Part shown: positions 26,787 to 36,337 of the stretch, in pieces
How the letters are laid out: every line of letters begins with the position of its first letter
Numbering within the stretch: the stretch's first letter is position 1
Assembly: GCA_017307065.1 (NCBI GenBank)
Contig: JAFKGL010000018.1
Location: 1 to 64,000 of the forward strand
Reading direction: 5' to 3'
Source: Candidatus Paracaedimonas acanthamoebae
GTDB taxonomy: Bacteria; Pseudomonadota; Alphaproteobacteria; Caedimonadales; Caedimonadaceae
Length of the DNA stretch: 64,000 bases
Program-made: the position numbers and the translations under genes
Notes under the pieces: model-generated
The model's input: only the letters and a program-made list of their open reading frames with translations
Told to the model about the DNA's origin: nothing
Database searches by the model: none

Positions 26787-28958
26787 CTATTTCCGGCGAC
26801 GTCCCCGCCGAGAAGAATCCATCCCTTTTTTCTGAGTTTCAGCAGGCACAAAAGTTAATCCTCCCAATAAAGGCTCAGCATGCTGAAGAGTAACTTTGAG
26901 ACGATCTCCTAAAGTATAAACTCGCTTTTTTCGGCGCCCTACAACCCGTTGTTTTTTCTGATCGTATGCATAATAGTCGTCGGCTAATAACCTCAAAGGA
27001 ATAATGCCGTCAGCGCCATTCTCTTCAATCGTCACAAACATAGCAAATTCAGTGACACCATTGATCCGAGCCATAAAATTCTCGCCTATTTTATCTTTTA
27101 GATAAGCAGCCACATAACGCTCAGTCGTTTCACGTTCAGCCGTTGCTGCCACTCTTTCCGTCAGGCTGATATGTTCAGCAACAGCCTTCAGTTGAGGCAA
27201 GGTATAAAGAAATGGAACGTCTTCGTTTTTCGTGACGACGTCAACAAGAGCCCGATGCACCACTAAATCTGCATACCGTCGAATGGGAGACGTGAAATGA
27301 CAATAACGAGGTAAATTAAGCCCAAAATGCCCCAAATTTTCTGGACTATAAACCGCTTGAGCTTGAGCCCGGAGAACAAGCTGATTAATGGCACCTTGAG
27401 CCGGAGATTCTTTTGCTTTCTCTAGAATATAATTAAAGACCTTGGGGCGTATCGCTTGGCCCTTCGGCAAGCTTAAATCAAATCCTTTTAAGAACTCGCG
27501 CAAAGCATCAACTTTTTCAAGTGAAGGCTCATCATGAACTCGATACATGCACAAATGCTGTCGTGTTTCAAGCTCGATGGCCGCAGCGACATTCGCCAAA
27601 ATCATGAATTCTTCGATGAGTCGATGGCTCGTAAAACGTGGGCGTGGCGCAATCTTAGAGACTTGGCGTTTCTCATCAAGATAGATCCGTTCTTCGGGCA
27701 TGTCTAAGTCTAAAGGTGCCCGTTTATCCCGCTCAATACAAAGCGATTTATAAGCCCCATACAGCGGCAGAATGACCGCTTTGATGAAATCATGGGCGAG
27801 ATCTGTCTTTTGCCCCTCAAAGGCCGCTTGCGTCTTTGTATACGTCAATCTTGCGGCTGATCGCATTAAAGCTCGAGAAAATTTATGCCTCAATAAACGA
27901 CCGTGCTGATTAATCCAGAGGTGAACCGCCAAACACGCCCGATCTTCCTGAGGTTTCAACGAGCATATATCATTAGACAAGGCCTCTGGAAGCATTGGAA
28001 CAACACGATCCGGAAAATAAACGGAATTTCCTCGGCGATAGGCTTCTTGATCTAAGGCATCTTTGGGCGTGACATAAGCAGATACATCCGCAATCGCCAC
28101 AATCAAATGCCATCCTTTAGGGTTTTTTGGATCTGTGTCGGGCGTGGCCCATATCGCGTCATCAAAGTCACGTGCATCCTCATCATCAATGGTCACCAGC
28201 GGAATATCACGTAAATCCTCTCGTGCCCCCAAAGGAGGAACTTTTGCTTTTTCTGCCAATTCGATTGATTGAGGTGAAAATTCATGGGGCAATTCATAAG
28301 AATGAATCGCGATCAGACTAATCGATTTCGGCGTATTTAAGGATCCCAAGATCTTTGTTACCTTAAGGGATTCCCCTTTTCTTCCTTGGATCCATTCGGC
28401 TTCCACAAGGTCATTTTGCTGGGCATTAAGGGTCTGCCCCGCCGGAATAACATATTCTACCTTGCGTCGTTTTTCAGGCAGGATAAGTCGTCCCCCTTCT
28501 TCATTTGCCTCAAAAATCCCCATCACACGATGAGATTTTTGATCCATTTTACGAATGAATTCTGCCTCAAGAGATTTTGGGCCTTTCAAGCGAACTAAGG
28601 CCAAGTCTTCAGGATTTAAATGATTCATTTTATGAGTTTTAGAAAAAACACGAATTAATGGCTTCTCTTCATGCTCAGGCCATATTTCAGGCGTTCCTAA
28701 CAGATATCCATCCTCATCCACACCCGTAATTTTAACCACGAGAAGGTTCAATTGACCTTTGCGCTGATAGTATTTCCCACGTTGTTGAATAACTTGTTTT
28801 TCCACAAGTTCTTTCAACATTTTCTTTAAAATGATGCGATCATTGCCTTTAATATGAAAAGCTTGCGCAATTTCACGTCGCCGGATTTCGTCTTCATGTC
28901 CATTAATAAAATTTACAATATCTTCTGAAGTCGGGAATTTTTGAGGAGAGGAAGTCAA
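26787..28958 (-). CDS. rnr: Exoribonuclease RNase R
   Basis: A 723-residue RNase II/R enzyme starting at TTG 28958. An N-terminal winged-helix region (EIRRREIAQAFHIKGND) precedes cold-shock/OB domains. The catalytic RNB domain has metal-binding aspartates in IDDEDARDFDDA, with the HFTSPIRRYADLVVHR block further on. A C-terminal S1 domain around 620-705 ends in a basic tail (SRRGRRRK). RNase R degrades structured RNA 3' to 5' and takes part in rRNA quality control and trans-translation. The E. coli protein is longer (about 813); the difference lies mainly in the tail. Confidence 0.96.
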   Translation of the reverse strand: MTSSPQKFPTSEDIVNFINGHEDEIRRREIAQAFHIKGNDRIILKKMLKELVEKQVIQQRGKYYQRKGQLNLLVVKITGVDEDGYLLGTPEIWPEHEEKPLIRVFSKTHKMNHLNPEDLALVRLKGPKSLEAEFIRKMDQKSHRVMGIFEANEEGGRLILPEKRRKVEYVIPAGQTLNAQQNDLVEAEWIQGRKGESLKVTKILGSLNTPKSISLIAIHSYELPHEFSPQSIELAEKAKVPPLGAREDLRDIPLVTIDDEDARDFDDAIWATPDTDPKNPKGWHLIVAIADVSAYVTPKDALDQEAYRRGNSVYFPDRVVPMLPEALSNDICSLKPQEDRACLAVHLWINQHGRLLRHKFSRALMRSAARLTYTKTQAAFEGQKTDLAHDFIKAVILPLYGAYKSLCIERDKRAPLDLDMPEERIYLDEKRQVSKIAPRPRFTSHRLIEEFMILANVAAAIELETRQHLCMYRVHDEPSLEKVDALREFLKGFDLSLPKGQAIRPKVFNYILEKAKESPAQGAINQLVLRAQAQAVYSPENLGHFGLNLPRYCHFTSPIRRYADLVVHRALVDVVTKNEDVPFLYTLPQLKAVAEHISLTERVAATAERETTERYVAAYLKDKIGENFMARINGVTEFAMFVTIEENGADGIIPLRLLADDYYAYDQKKQRVVGRRKKRVYTLGDRLKVTLQHAEPLLGGLTFVPAETQKKGMDSSRRGRRRK

Positions 28959-29141
28959 AACAGTCTTTCTTTTTTGAGTTATAATTCTCTATTTTAAAAG
29001 CTTTCCATCAGAAAGGCTAGCGTCGATTCATTATCCTAAACACATTCACGCAATAGAGAGAAAGAGTAAGGTTAAAAAATATGGTTACAGTTTTGATTTA
29101 TAATGATTTTTATATATAAGAAAGAGGTAAATAAAATTAAT

Positions 29142-29169
29142 AAGAGAAGAATTTTAAATTCTCCTCTTT
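29142..29169 (-). terminator. Terminator of the 29187 gene
   Basis: On the minus strand GAGGAGAATT pairs with AATTCTTCTC (one G-T pair, 3-nt loop), 18 bp past the stop, followed by a T-rich tract. Confidence 0.6.
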
Positions 29170-29186
29170 AATTAATATAAGGTCAA

Positions 29187-29450
29187 CTATTCTGTATGAA
29201 CTAATTGGCCTTGAGCATTTGTATATGTGAACTCAGAAAAACGAGGGCTACAAGTTTCACGCGGTGCTGTAGCTTTTTTCTTATATTTGCTGATGAGGGC
29301 AGAGGCCTTTTTCCGTTGTTCTTCAGCAGATCTCGTTACTTTTTTAGTTTTTTCCTTTTGTTCTTCTTGAATAGAATTACTAGCAGATACAATACTGGAA
29401 AAAACGACACTAATCCCTAAACTTATTATTAAAGTTTTTGCAAAAGTCAT
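29187..29450 (-). CDS. Small exported protein, unknown function
   Basis: An 87-residue protein with a signal peptide (MTFAKTLIISLGISVVFSS, cleavage likely near VSA at about 23) and a short mature part: a charged helix rich in Lys, Glu and Gln (about 28-62), then RETCSPRFSEFTYTNAQG. A GAGGT ribosome binding site precedes the ATG, and a terminator follows, so this is a complete single-gene unit. No family recognised. Confidence 0.68.
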   Translation of the reverse strand: MTFAKTLIISLGISVVFSSIVSASNSIQEEQKEKTKKVTRSAEEQRKKASALISKYKKKATAPRETCSPRFSEFTYTNAQGQLVHTE

Positions 29451-29566
29451 TGTTTTACCTCATACTTTTTTAAGGTTACCACTTAACCAAGCTAAGCAAA
29501 AAGCGTGATTACTTATTTTCTTTCAAAATCTTAGGACTTTTTTACCTAAGATGTCAAATTGATAAT

Positions 29567-30592
29567 TTATTCACTATCTTCTTCTTTTGGTTGGTAGAAG
29601 GTTTCTGGATAAATCTCAGGAACAAGTTTGGCGTACAATAATTTTGGCTCTATTTTGTGTAAATCGTCAGGACTTTGCAACATACTTTCTATCTCTTCTT
29701 GAGTGACAACGTTAAAACTATTCTTTTTAACGATTGTAACCGGACTGTTAGGAATCCCTTCCCCTACCACCCCCATGGGAAATCCTTTAATACTTCCGAT
29801 GTGGATCCCAAGAAACTTGTTCTTTCTTTTAGAAAATAACGCAGCTCCGCTTGATCCAGGCAAACTACTGACTTTATGAGTTGATTTTCTAACGTTAGCT
29901 TCGCCTTTATTTTCTCTTTGATATAAATCTCCCAAGGGATAATGATAGAGAGAAACATCAACAGTTTTCTTTGATTTAATTTTCGCGTTAACTTTAGGTA
30001 AATTATCTTGAACAGCCGATATAAGAGCGGGAATTTCTTCAGATGGATAATCACCATTTAACTTATATTTCCCTTTAAATATGCATATATCTTTCCCAGA
30101 GCTCGGAATAAATAAGACTTCTGTTACATCGACTTCTGAAAAATAACTTAAACTATCCCCATCTGCAGAGGTACTATTTTGATAAAAAGTCCAATCTCCA
30201 CGTCTATATCGGCATTGTTTTACGCCATTTTGATCGGTGTAAAATTCAAGAAAAACATGTAAAGCTGTAATTCCTGTTCCAATATAATGACCACCTTTCT
30301 CTTCAAGAGCGATAAGGGTACCGGTGCCTCTTCCTCCATTCATCCCCCTAAGTTGTCCACAGTACCATCCATGAGAAAAATCTTCTGGATCTGAGACAGG
30401 AAAAAGCTTATTAAATTCCTCTTCTTTAAGGGGTTCACCTATTTTTAAAAGATGCTTTTTAGCAACTTTTTGCGTAAAACCCTCTGTTTGTAATGTTTCA
30501 TCTAAATCTGAGGAGGCTTTGCAAGCAGGTATTGTAAATATGAGAAAGATAAATAAAAAATATACAAATTTACGGATACTTAGCTTTTTCAT
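29567..30592 (-). CDS. Trypsin-like serine protease, probable lipoprotein
   Basis: A 341-residue exported protein. The signal peptide ends at IPAC (residues 21-24), a plausible lipobox. A chymotrypsin-fold protease triad can be read: H112 (TALHVF, after GTGTLIAL and GTGITALH), D168 (KDICIF) and S248 in GSSG, in the usual order and spacing. The active-site Ser motif is GSSG rather than GDSG. Divergent members of this superfamily are common in bacteria but rarely studied. An N-terminal stretch of about 60 residues and an acidic tail lie outside the protease domain. A digestive, processing or host-directed role is possible. Single gene. Confidence 0.75.
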   Translation of the reverse strand: MKKLSIRKFVYFLFIFLIFTIPACKASSDLDETLQTEGFTQKVAKKHLLKIGEPLKEEEFNKLFPVSDPEDFSHGWYCGQLRGMNGGRGTGTLIALEEKGGHYIGTGITALHVFLEFYTDQNGVKQCRYRRGDWTFYQNSTSADGDSLSYFSEVDVTEVLFIPSSGKDICIFKGKYKLNGDYPSEEIPALISAVQDNLPKVNAKIKSKKTVDVSLYHYPLGDLYQRENKGEANVRKSTHKVSSLPGSSGAALFSKRKNKFLGIHIGSIKGFPMGVVGEGIPNSPVTIVKKNSFNVVTQEEIESMLQSPDDLHKIEPKLLYAKLVPEIYPETFYQPKEEDSE

Positions 30593-30724
30593 TATAAAAT
30601 ATCTATGTTATCAAAAAGTTATTGAGTACCTTACTATATTTCCATTTAGTAAAACTGTCAACTTCAAGCCCCTGCTTCTTATCAATTTAAGATCAAAAAT
30701 GATTTAAAAAATTTTCTTAATCAA

Positions 30725-30754
30725 TTGTAAAGAAAACCATTTTTCTTGTATAAT
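30725..30754 (+). promoter_or_regulatory. Promoter for the ferredoxin gene
   Basis: TTGTAA (30725-30730), an 18-bp spacer and a perfect TATAAT (30749-30754), about 46 bp before the ATG at 30801. Confidence 0.6.
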
Positions 30755-30800
30755 TTTTAGGTCTTTAGACATCTTACTTTTTGATTAGAAAGCAGGCTCC

Positions 30801-31112
30801 ATGGCCCCCACATATAAACATCACATTTTTATTTGCCAGAATCAACGCCCTGAGGGACATCCTCGAGGATGTTGTATGACAAAAGGTTCTGATAAAATTT
30901 TAATTTACATGAAGACGCGCATAAAAGAACTTGGACTAAAAAACATCCGCGTAAATAAAGCCGGATGCCTTGATCAGTGCGAACAAGGCCCCGCTGTGGT
31001 CATTTACCCTGAAGGGGCATGGTATACGATCAAGACAATAGAAGAGGCCGAGACCTTGATTCAAGATCATCTCATCAAGGAACAAAAAGCGACAGGTCTT
31101 TTAATGGAATGA
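30801..31112 (+). CDS. Thioredoxin-like (2Fe-2S) ferredoxin
   Basis: A 103-residue thioredoxin-fold ferredoxin. The cluster cysteines are visible: one near the N-terminus in IFICQNQ, one or two in RGCCMTKG, and two in AGCLDQCEQGP. VVIYPEGAWY and a C-terminal helix complete the fold. Such proteins resemble the NuoE domain and act as low-molecular-weight electron carriers or cluster-binding proteins. The gene is convergent with the Sel1-repeat gene, only 8 bp between stops. Its redox partner is unknown. Confidence 0.9.
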   Translation: MAPTYKHHIFICQNQRPEGHPRGCCMTKGSDKILIYMKTRIKELGLKNIRVNKAGCLDQCEQGPAVVIYPEGAWYTIKTIEEAETLIQDHLIKEQKATGLLME

Positions 31113-31120
31113 GAATACCT

Positions 31121-33730
31121 TCATCCTTGTATAGAAGAATCGGTTACATCCTCAAAATATGCTTGATTTAAAGCTTGATAAAATTTCTTTGCAAAGCTTG
31201 AATCAACCCCCTTGTAGGATTTATTATGCTTACGGTGCGTCCCTACTGAGATCCCCTTACTAAAGAAGAATGTGTAACCTTTTTTAGTAAAACTTATAAC
31301 GATTGAATTCCGAAAGATTTTATCACTACAAAGCTTGATTAGCTCTGTAGGTTTTACAGCTTGATTAGCTTTAAGATCTTTAAAGATACTGTAATTCTCA
31401 CCTTGCAATTCTTCAGGTGAAAGCCGGCTCAGATCGTTTAATTCTGTTTTCATTCCACGTATTATAGTGGCTTTATTAAGAACTTTTTTCTGCCTACGAT
31501 AATCTTCCATTTCCTTATTATATTTATTCATGGCTTCTTCGATATCAGCTTCTGTTTCATCTGATAAATGAACCTTGTGCCCTTCCATTATCTGGGATTC
31601 AGAGTCAGATTTATCAGAATGCTTAGTATTTAAATGCTTAGTATTTAATGGCTTTTGTACATCCTTGATAAGTTCACTATGGATTCTTTCAAGATCAACT
31701 TCTTCTGTTGTTTCTTTTATGCGTAAACACTCTTCTAAAAAATCTTTAGCGCGCTTAATACCTCTTTGTTTTGCTTGGTTAAAAAAGTTAATGGCCCGTG
31801 GTATATCATTATGTTCTAAATATATACTGCCTAATGTTAAATAAGCATCATCAACCCCCCTATCAATGGCTTCAAGAAGATATGCCTCAGCCGTTTTTAA
31901 GTCGCGCTCTTGCCCTGGAAAACCAAAACCCAGTGCCACGGCAACATTCACAAGAGCATTTAAATTTCCGGCGTTTTTTATTTCTACGAATAAATCAAAA
32001 GCACGTTTTTGATCCTGCTTTTCCTCTTCACCACCATACCACAAGCATATTGCCATATTTAATTTGACTATCTCAAGAGATTTTATATCTCCATTATCCT
32101 TAAAATAGCTATAAGCTTCTTGAAAATAGTGGTAGGCCCTATCTATAAAAACCCTAGACTGAGATTGAAATTTCTCTAAGATATATTCTCCTAAAGCAGC
32201 AGACGCTGGCGGGTATTTTGCCTCTGAAGCTTCTTCAAAAAACTTATAAATTACTTTTTCTCGATCTTCTATTTCTCCATATCCATCTTGATAAAGCATG
32301 GCAACTCTATACTTAGCTTCAGGAGAACCTTCCATTGCTTTATAGTAGTGCTCTAATGCTTTTTGAAAGTCTGGTTGGCTTCCATCTAATCCATCTTCAT
32401 AAAATGTACCCAAATTAAAATGTGCTCTACCAACAAGATCTTTATATTTTTCTTCTGAAGAAAGTTCCTTAATTAGCTTTAAATTAATTTCTAAAGCTTC
32501 TTTCGCTGCAGTATAATCAGGAGCACCATCTTTAACTTGTAATAGTGTATAACCTACATTATAGAGTGACGTAGGATTACCTAAATCAGCGCCTTTTCGA
32601 AAACTGTCTAAGAGTTCTTGTTTGCTTATCCATTCTGGAAGTTTTTTAGAGCTAGCGATATTCCCAATATAACTTAAGGCTCTCATATTTTTAAAGTCCC
32701 CTGCTTTAATGAGGAAATCATAAGCACCTTTCTTGGATCTAAGTTTATCTCCAAAAGACTCATATATTGCCGTAACTCTCGCCACAACCTGATCTAGAAT
32801 TTGCGACAGAAAAGATGACCCTTTATACGAATTCATCATTTTAGAAACAGTGACAACATACTTCTCAACTTCTTCTACGCTTGCGTTCTTTTTGAAAGGT
32901 AAGTACTCGACTATAGCTAAAGTATCTTCTAATTTAGCCGCATTTAAGAAAAATTTTCTTGCAGCTTTCTTATAGAGTTTTTTATTTTTAGACTTAGGTT
33001 TTTCTTGTTCACTTTTATGCTGGAAATGTAGTGCCATCTTCCTAAAAAAAACACCACAAGAAATTTTTTCACACTGGTTCATTAATTCATTTATTGTTTT
33101 ATCAATACTTTCAACACTCCGTACATTTTTAAGATGAGGCAGAGTAATCTTATATTTTTCTTGTACCTTCGGAATAGCTGACTCATTCCCGTTATTAGCC
33201 AAGATAATAATGAGCTCAAATCGGTCTTTAAGTGTTTCAAGAAGTTCAGGAGTTTGTTCATATTTTTTAATTGCCCAAAATCTTTTTTCCTTAAGAGCAG
33301 TTTCTAGAAGATTTTGTGCTCTTTCTGGATCGCGCAAATCAATAGGGCCTACTTTATATGCTAGATATTGATAAAGAGCTTCTTGTGCTCTGTCATTTGC
33401 TTGATACCCTTGTAAAATAGCCATCAAGAATTCATGTTCAACTGAGCATTCTCCAATTTTTCCACTTAAAATAGCCTTCTTAGTTAGAGAAACATCTAAT
33501 TCTTCATCAAAAAAATGATATTTTTCGGTAAAAAACTGGCTTAAACCCTCTCTAGGAATCTCAGAAATATTGTCTTTTTCAAGGCCTTTTATTACTTTTT
33601 GAGCCATTTTAGGAAGAGAAGAAAGATCGATTTTCCCCTGATGTATTTCGCCTATCTCTAAGATATCACTACAAAAACTGTTACTAGATAAAAAAGTTGT
33701 TGCTAATAAAATTGCAAAAAAGATTTTCAT
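31121..33730 (-). CDS. Large exported Sel1/TPR-repeat protein
   Basis: An 869-residue exported protein: signal peptide (MKIFFAILLATTFLSSNSFC, about 1-20), an alpha-helical N-terminal region, then Sel1/TPR-like repeats over about residues 340-690 (GNPTSLYNVGYTLL, SPEAKYRVAMLYQDGYG, KYPPASAALGEYI, VDDAYLTLGSIYLE). After a charged linker, a C-terminal segment (about 785-858: KPTELIKLCSD, FTKKGYTFFFSKG, GTHRKHNKSYKG, FAKKFYQAL) loosely resembles a HicA-type small fold. Sel1 proteins are protein-binding scaffolds and include effectors and adhesins of intracellular bacteria. GGAGAT lies 6 bases before the ATG. Host interaction is an inference. Confidence 0.8.
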   Translation of the reverse strand: MKIFFAILLATTFLSSNSFCSDILEIGEIHQGKIDLSSLPKMAQKVIKGLEKDNISEIPREGLSQFFTEKYHFFDEELDVSLTKKAILSGKIGECSVEHEFLMAILQGYQANDRAQEALYQYLAYKVGPIDLRDPERAQNLLETALKEKRFWAIKKYEQTPELLETLKDRFELIIILANNGNESAIPKVQEKYKITLPHLKNVRSVESIDKTINELMNQCEKISCGVFFRKMALHFQHKSEQEKPKSKNKKLYKKAARKFFLNAAKLEDTLAIVEYLPFKKNASVEEVEKYVVTVSKMMNSYKGSSFLSQILDQVVARVTAIYESFGDKLRSKKGAYDFLIKAGDFKNMRALSYIGNIASSKKLPEWISKQELLDSFRKGADLGNPTSLYNVGYTLLQVKDGAPDYTAAKEALEINLKLIKELSSEEKYKDLVGRAHFNLGTFYEDGLDGSQPDFQKALEHYYKAMEGSPEAKYRVAMLYQDGYGEIEDREKVIYKFFEEASEAKYPPASAALGEYILEKFQSQSRVFIDRAYHYFQEAYSYFKDNGDIKSLEIVKLNMAICLWYGGEEEKQDQKRAFDLFVEIKNAGNLNALVNVAVALGFGFPGQERDLKTAEAYLLEAIDRGVDDAYLTLGSIYLEHNDIPRAINFFNQAKQRGIKRAKDFLEECLRIKETTEEVDLERIHSELIKDVQKPLNTKHLNTKHSDKSDSESQIMEGHKVHLSDETEADIEEAMNKYNKEMEDYRRQKKVLNKATIIRGMKTELNDLSRLSPEELQGENYSIFKDLKANQAVKPTELIKLCSDKIFRNSIVISFTKKGYTFFFSKGISVGTHRKHNKSYKGVDSSFAKKFYQALNQAYFEDVTDSSIQG

Positions 33731-33889
33731 AATATCTCCACATAAAAATAAAGTATCTTACAAGAAATATATGATGACTATTTTATAAATTACAAGTACT
33801 TGAAGTTATAAATAAAAAAAATACTACAGATTTTAAATAAATATCTTTTTAGATGAAAATATGAGTTTATTAAAATTTAGTTATAATCT

Positions 33890-36295
33890 TTATGATTTCT
33901 TTTTAAATGTTTTTTTCTTCTCAGGCTCTTGATTGAAGAGTTCTAAAGCGCGCTCTAATGTGACCGTTAAAACATCATCTTCTTTCCCAATCGACTTAAA
34001 AGTACTCTCATGTTTCACATAAGGACCAAAACGACCAATCGCAGCCGTGATTGGTTTCCCTGTTTCAGGATGTGTCCCAACCGTACGTGGCAAAGCTCCC
34101 AAAGCCAAAGCATCATCAAGTGTAATGCTTTCTGCAGAACGCCCCCGAGGGATTGCCACACGTTTAGGTTTAGCAACTTCAGCTTTTTTGCCCTTAGTCT
34201 TCGTGGGATTAGGAGCGTCTTGCTCTCCCCCATCCCATTGAAGATAAAATCCATACGGACCCTTTTTCAAAGAAATGGTTGCTTTTGAGGTAGGATCTGT
34301 TCCCAAGAGTTTGGGTTCAAAAATATTTTTAAGGGTTTCCTTCTGTGAAGATTCTTCAGTTGGGCCCTCTCCTTCTTTTGAATCACTCGAAAGCTTGCGC
34401 GTGAAACCACATGTTGGATAATTCGAACACCCGACGAATGCCCCCCATTTCCCTAATTTAAGATTGAGTTTTCCTTCCTTACACTGTGGACATTGACGAG
34501 GATCAGATCCCTCTTCCAGAGGAACAAAGATTAATTTCTCGAGATCCTTTTCAAGCTGTGTAATAACATCTGCTATTTTTAAGGGAGCAGCTTGCTCAAC
34601 CGTTGCATGAAACTGTTTCCAGAAATCTTCCAGGACTTTAAACCAAGAATGTTTCCCCATTGAAATTTCATCCAGCTCCTCTTCAAGATGAGCTGTGAAA
34701 TCATACTCAATATATTTTGCAAAATAATTCTTCAAAAAGGCTGTAACAAGTCGCCCTAAAGTCTCAGGTTTGAGCCTTTTTTTATCGAGGGCCACATACT
34801 TGCGGTCAATCAAGGTTGAAATGATGGACGCATATGTTGAAGGACGGCCTATGCCAAGTTCTTCAAGTTTTTTAACAAGACTTGCTTCCGTATATCGGGG
34901 AGGAGGTTGCGTAAAATGTTGTTCAGGATGCACGCCTTGCAATGCTAGATCTTCGCCTGGCACCACAGGAGGAAGGATCTGCTCTTGCTCAGACGCTTCG
35001 TCATCCTTTCCTTCTTCATAAATTTTAAGGTACCCATCAAAAGCAATTGTCGAACCTGTCGCCCGTAAAATGATATCCTTAGCAGGGTTTGCAATATCTA
35101 CGCCGACTTGATCCAGCAGGGCAGATTCCATTTGAGACGCAAGCGTTCTTTTCCAGATGAGCTCATAAAGCTTAAAGTGATCTGTATCTAACACAGACTT
35201 CACCATGCTCGGCGTCCGCACAATATCCGTCGGACGAATGGCTTCATGGGCCTCTTGCGCATTTTTCGCTTTGCTTTTATAGGCTCGGGGAGCGTCAGGA
35301 CAATAGGTAGCCCCATATTGTTGTTTTATAAGATCTCGCACAGCAAAAAGAGCTTCTTGCGCAAGATTAACACTATCTGTACGCATATAGGTAATAAGAC
35401 CAACCGTTTCGCCTCCCACCTCAAAACCTTCATAGAGATGCTGAGCTAGTTGCATTGTTTTCTTGGCACTAAAACCTAATTTACGTGAGGCTTCTTGCTG
35501 CAGAGTTGATGTTGTAAAAGGAGGAGATGGATGTCTTTTAGTTTGTTTTTTCTCGACTTCCAAAACTTTATAAAGATGCTTTTCAATTTCTGTTTGTGCT
35601 TTTTGGGCCTTAGATTGATCAGAAAGATCAAATTTATCTAATTTTTTGCCTTCAAAATGCGTCAATCGCGCGCGTAATTGCTTTTGAGGTTGCCCTAAAA
35701 ATTCGGCGCTGATCGTCCAATATTCTTGAGAACGGAATGCTTCTATTTCATCTTCACGTTCTGTTGTGAGGCGCAATGCAACCGATTGAACGCGGCCTGC
35801 CGAACGACTGCCTGGTAACTTCCGCCAAAGAATTGGCGAAAGAGTGAAGCCCACAAGATAATCTAACGCACGACGGGCTAAATACGCCTCAATTAATTCT
35901 TTATTCAGAGCTCGTGGTTCTTTTACCGCTTCGAGGATTGCTTTTTTAGTGACTTCATAGAAAACGACGCGCTTAACATCAATATTTTCTAAAGCTTTTT
36001 TCTGATCCAGTACTTCTTTTACGTGCCAGGAAATGGCTTCTCCTTCCCGATCAGGGTCAGTTGCGAGTAAAAGCTGGTCAGCCCCTTTAAGGGATTTTAA
36101 GATCTCATTGATATGGCGCTCGGCTTTATCATCGACTTCCCATACCATATTAAAATTTTTCTCAGGGTCAACAGAGCCATTACGGGAAGGTAAATCACGA
36201 ATGTGACCATAACTGGCTAAAACCTTATAACCAGAGCCTAAATATTTATTAATCGTCTTTGCCTTGGATGGCGATTCAACAACTACAACTTTCAT
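33890..36295 (-). CDS. topA: DNA topoisomerase I
   Basis: An 801-residue type IA topoisomerase. The TOPRIM domain has E8 (VESPSKAKT) and the D-x-D-x-E set at 80-84 (DPDRE). The catalytic tyrosine is Y303 in ITYMRTDSV. One clear C-terminal zinc finger is present (CPQCKEG and CSNYPTC), followed by zinc-free repeats (GPYGFYLQWD, GRFGPYVKH) and a Lys-rich tail. It relaxes negative supercoils. The gene lies 42 bp downstream of dprA, a common pairing in alphaproteobacteria. Confidence 0.96.
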   Translation of the reverse strand: MKVVVVESPSKAKTINKYLGSGYKVLASYGHIRDLPSRNGSVDPEKNFNMVWEVDDKAERHINEILKSLKGADQLLLATDPDREGEAISWHVKEVLDQKKALENIDVKRVVFYEVTKKAILEAVKEPRALNKELIEAYLARRALDYLVGFTLSPILWRKLPGSRSAGRVQSVALRLTTEREDEIEAFRSQEYWTISAEFLGQPQKQLRARLTHFEGKKLDKFDLSDQSKAQKAQTEIEKHLYKVLEVEKKQTKRHPSPPFTTSTLQQEASRKLGFSAKKTMQLAQHLYEGFEVGGETVGLITYMRTDSVNLAQEALFAVRDLIKQQYGATYCPDAPRAYKSKAKNAQEAHEAIRPTDIVRTPSMVKSVLDTDHFKLYELIWKRTLASQMESALLDQVGVDIANPAKDIILRATGSTIAFDGYLKIYEEGKDDEASEQEQILPPVVPGEDLALQGVHPEQHFTQPPPRYTEASLVKKLEELGIGRPSTYASIISTLIDRKYVALDKKRLKPETLGRLVTAFLKNYFAKYIEYDFTAHLEEELDEISMGKHSWFKVLEDFWKQFHATVEQAAPLKIADVITQLEKDLEKLIFVPLEEGSDPRQCPQCKEGKLNLKLGKWGAFVGCSNYPTCGFTRKLSSDSKEGEGPTEESSQKETLKNIFEPKLLGTDPTSKATISLKKGPYGFYLQWDGGEQDAPNPTKTKGKKAEVAKPKRVAIPRGRSAESITLDDALALGALPRTVGTHPETGKPITAAIGRFGPYVKHESTFKSIGKEDDVLTVTLERALELFNQEPEKKKTFKKKS

Positions 36296-36337
36296 ACGTA
36301 AATCTTATATTCTTAATTGTTTAAAAAATGATTACTC

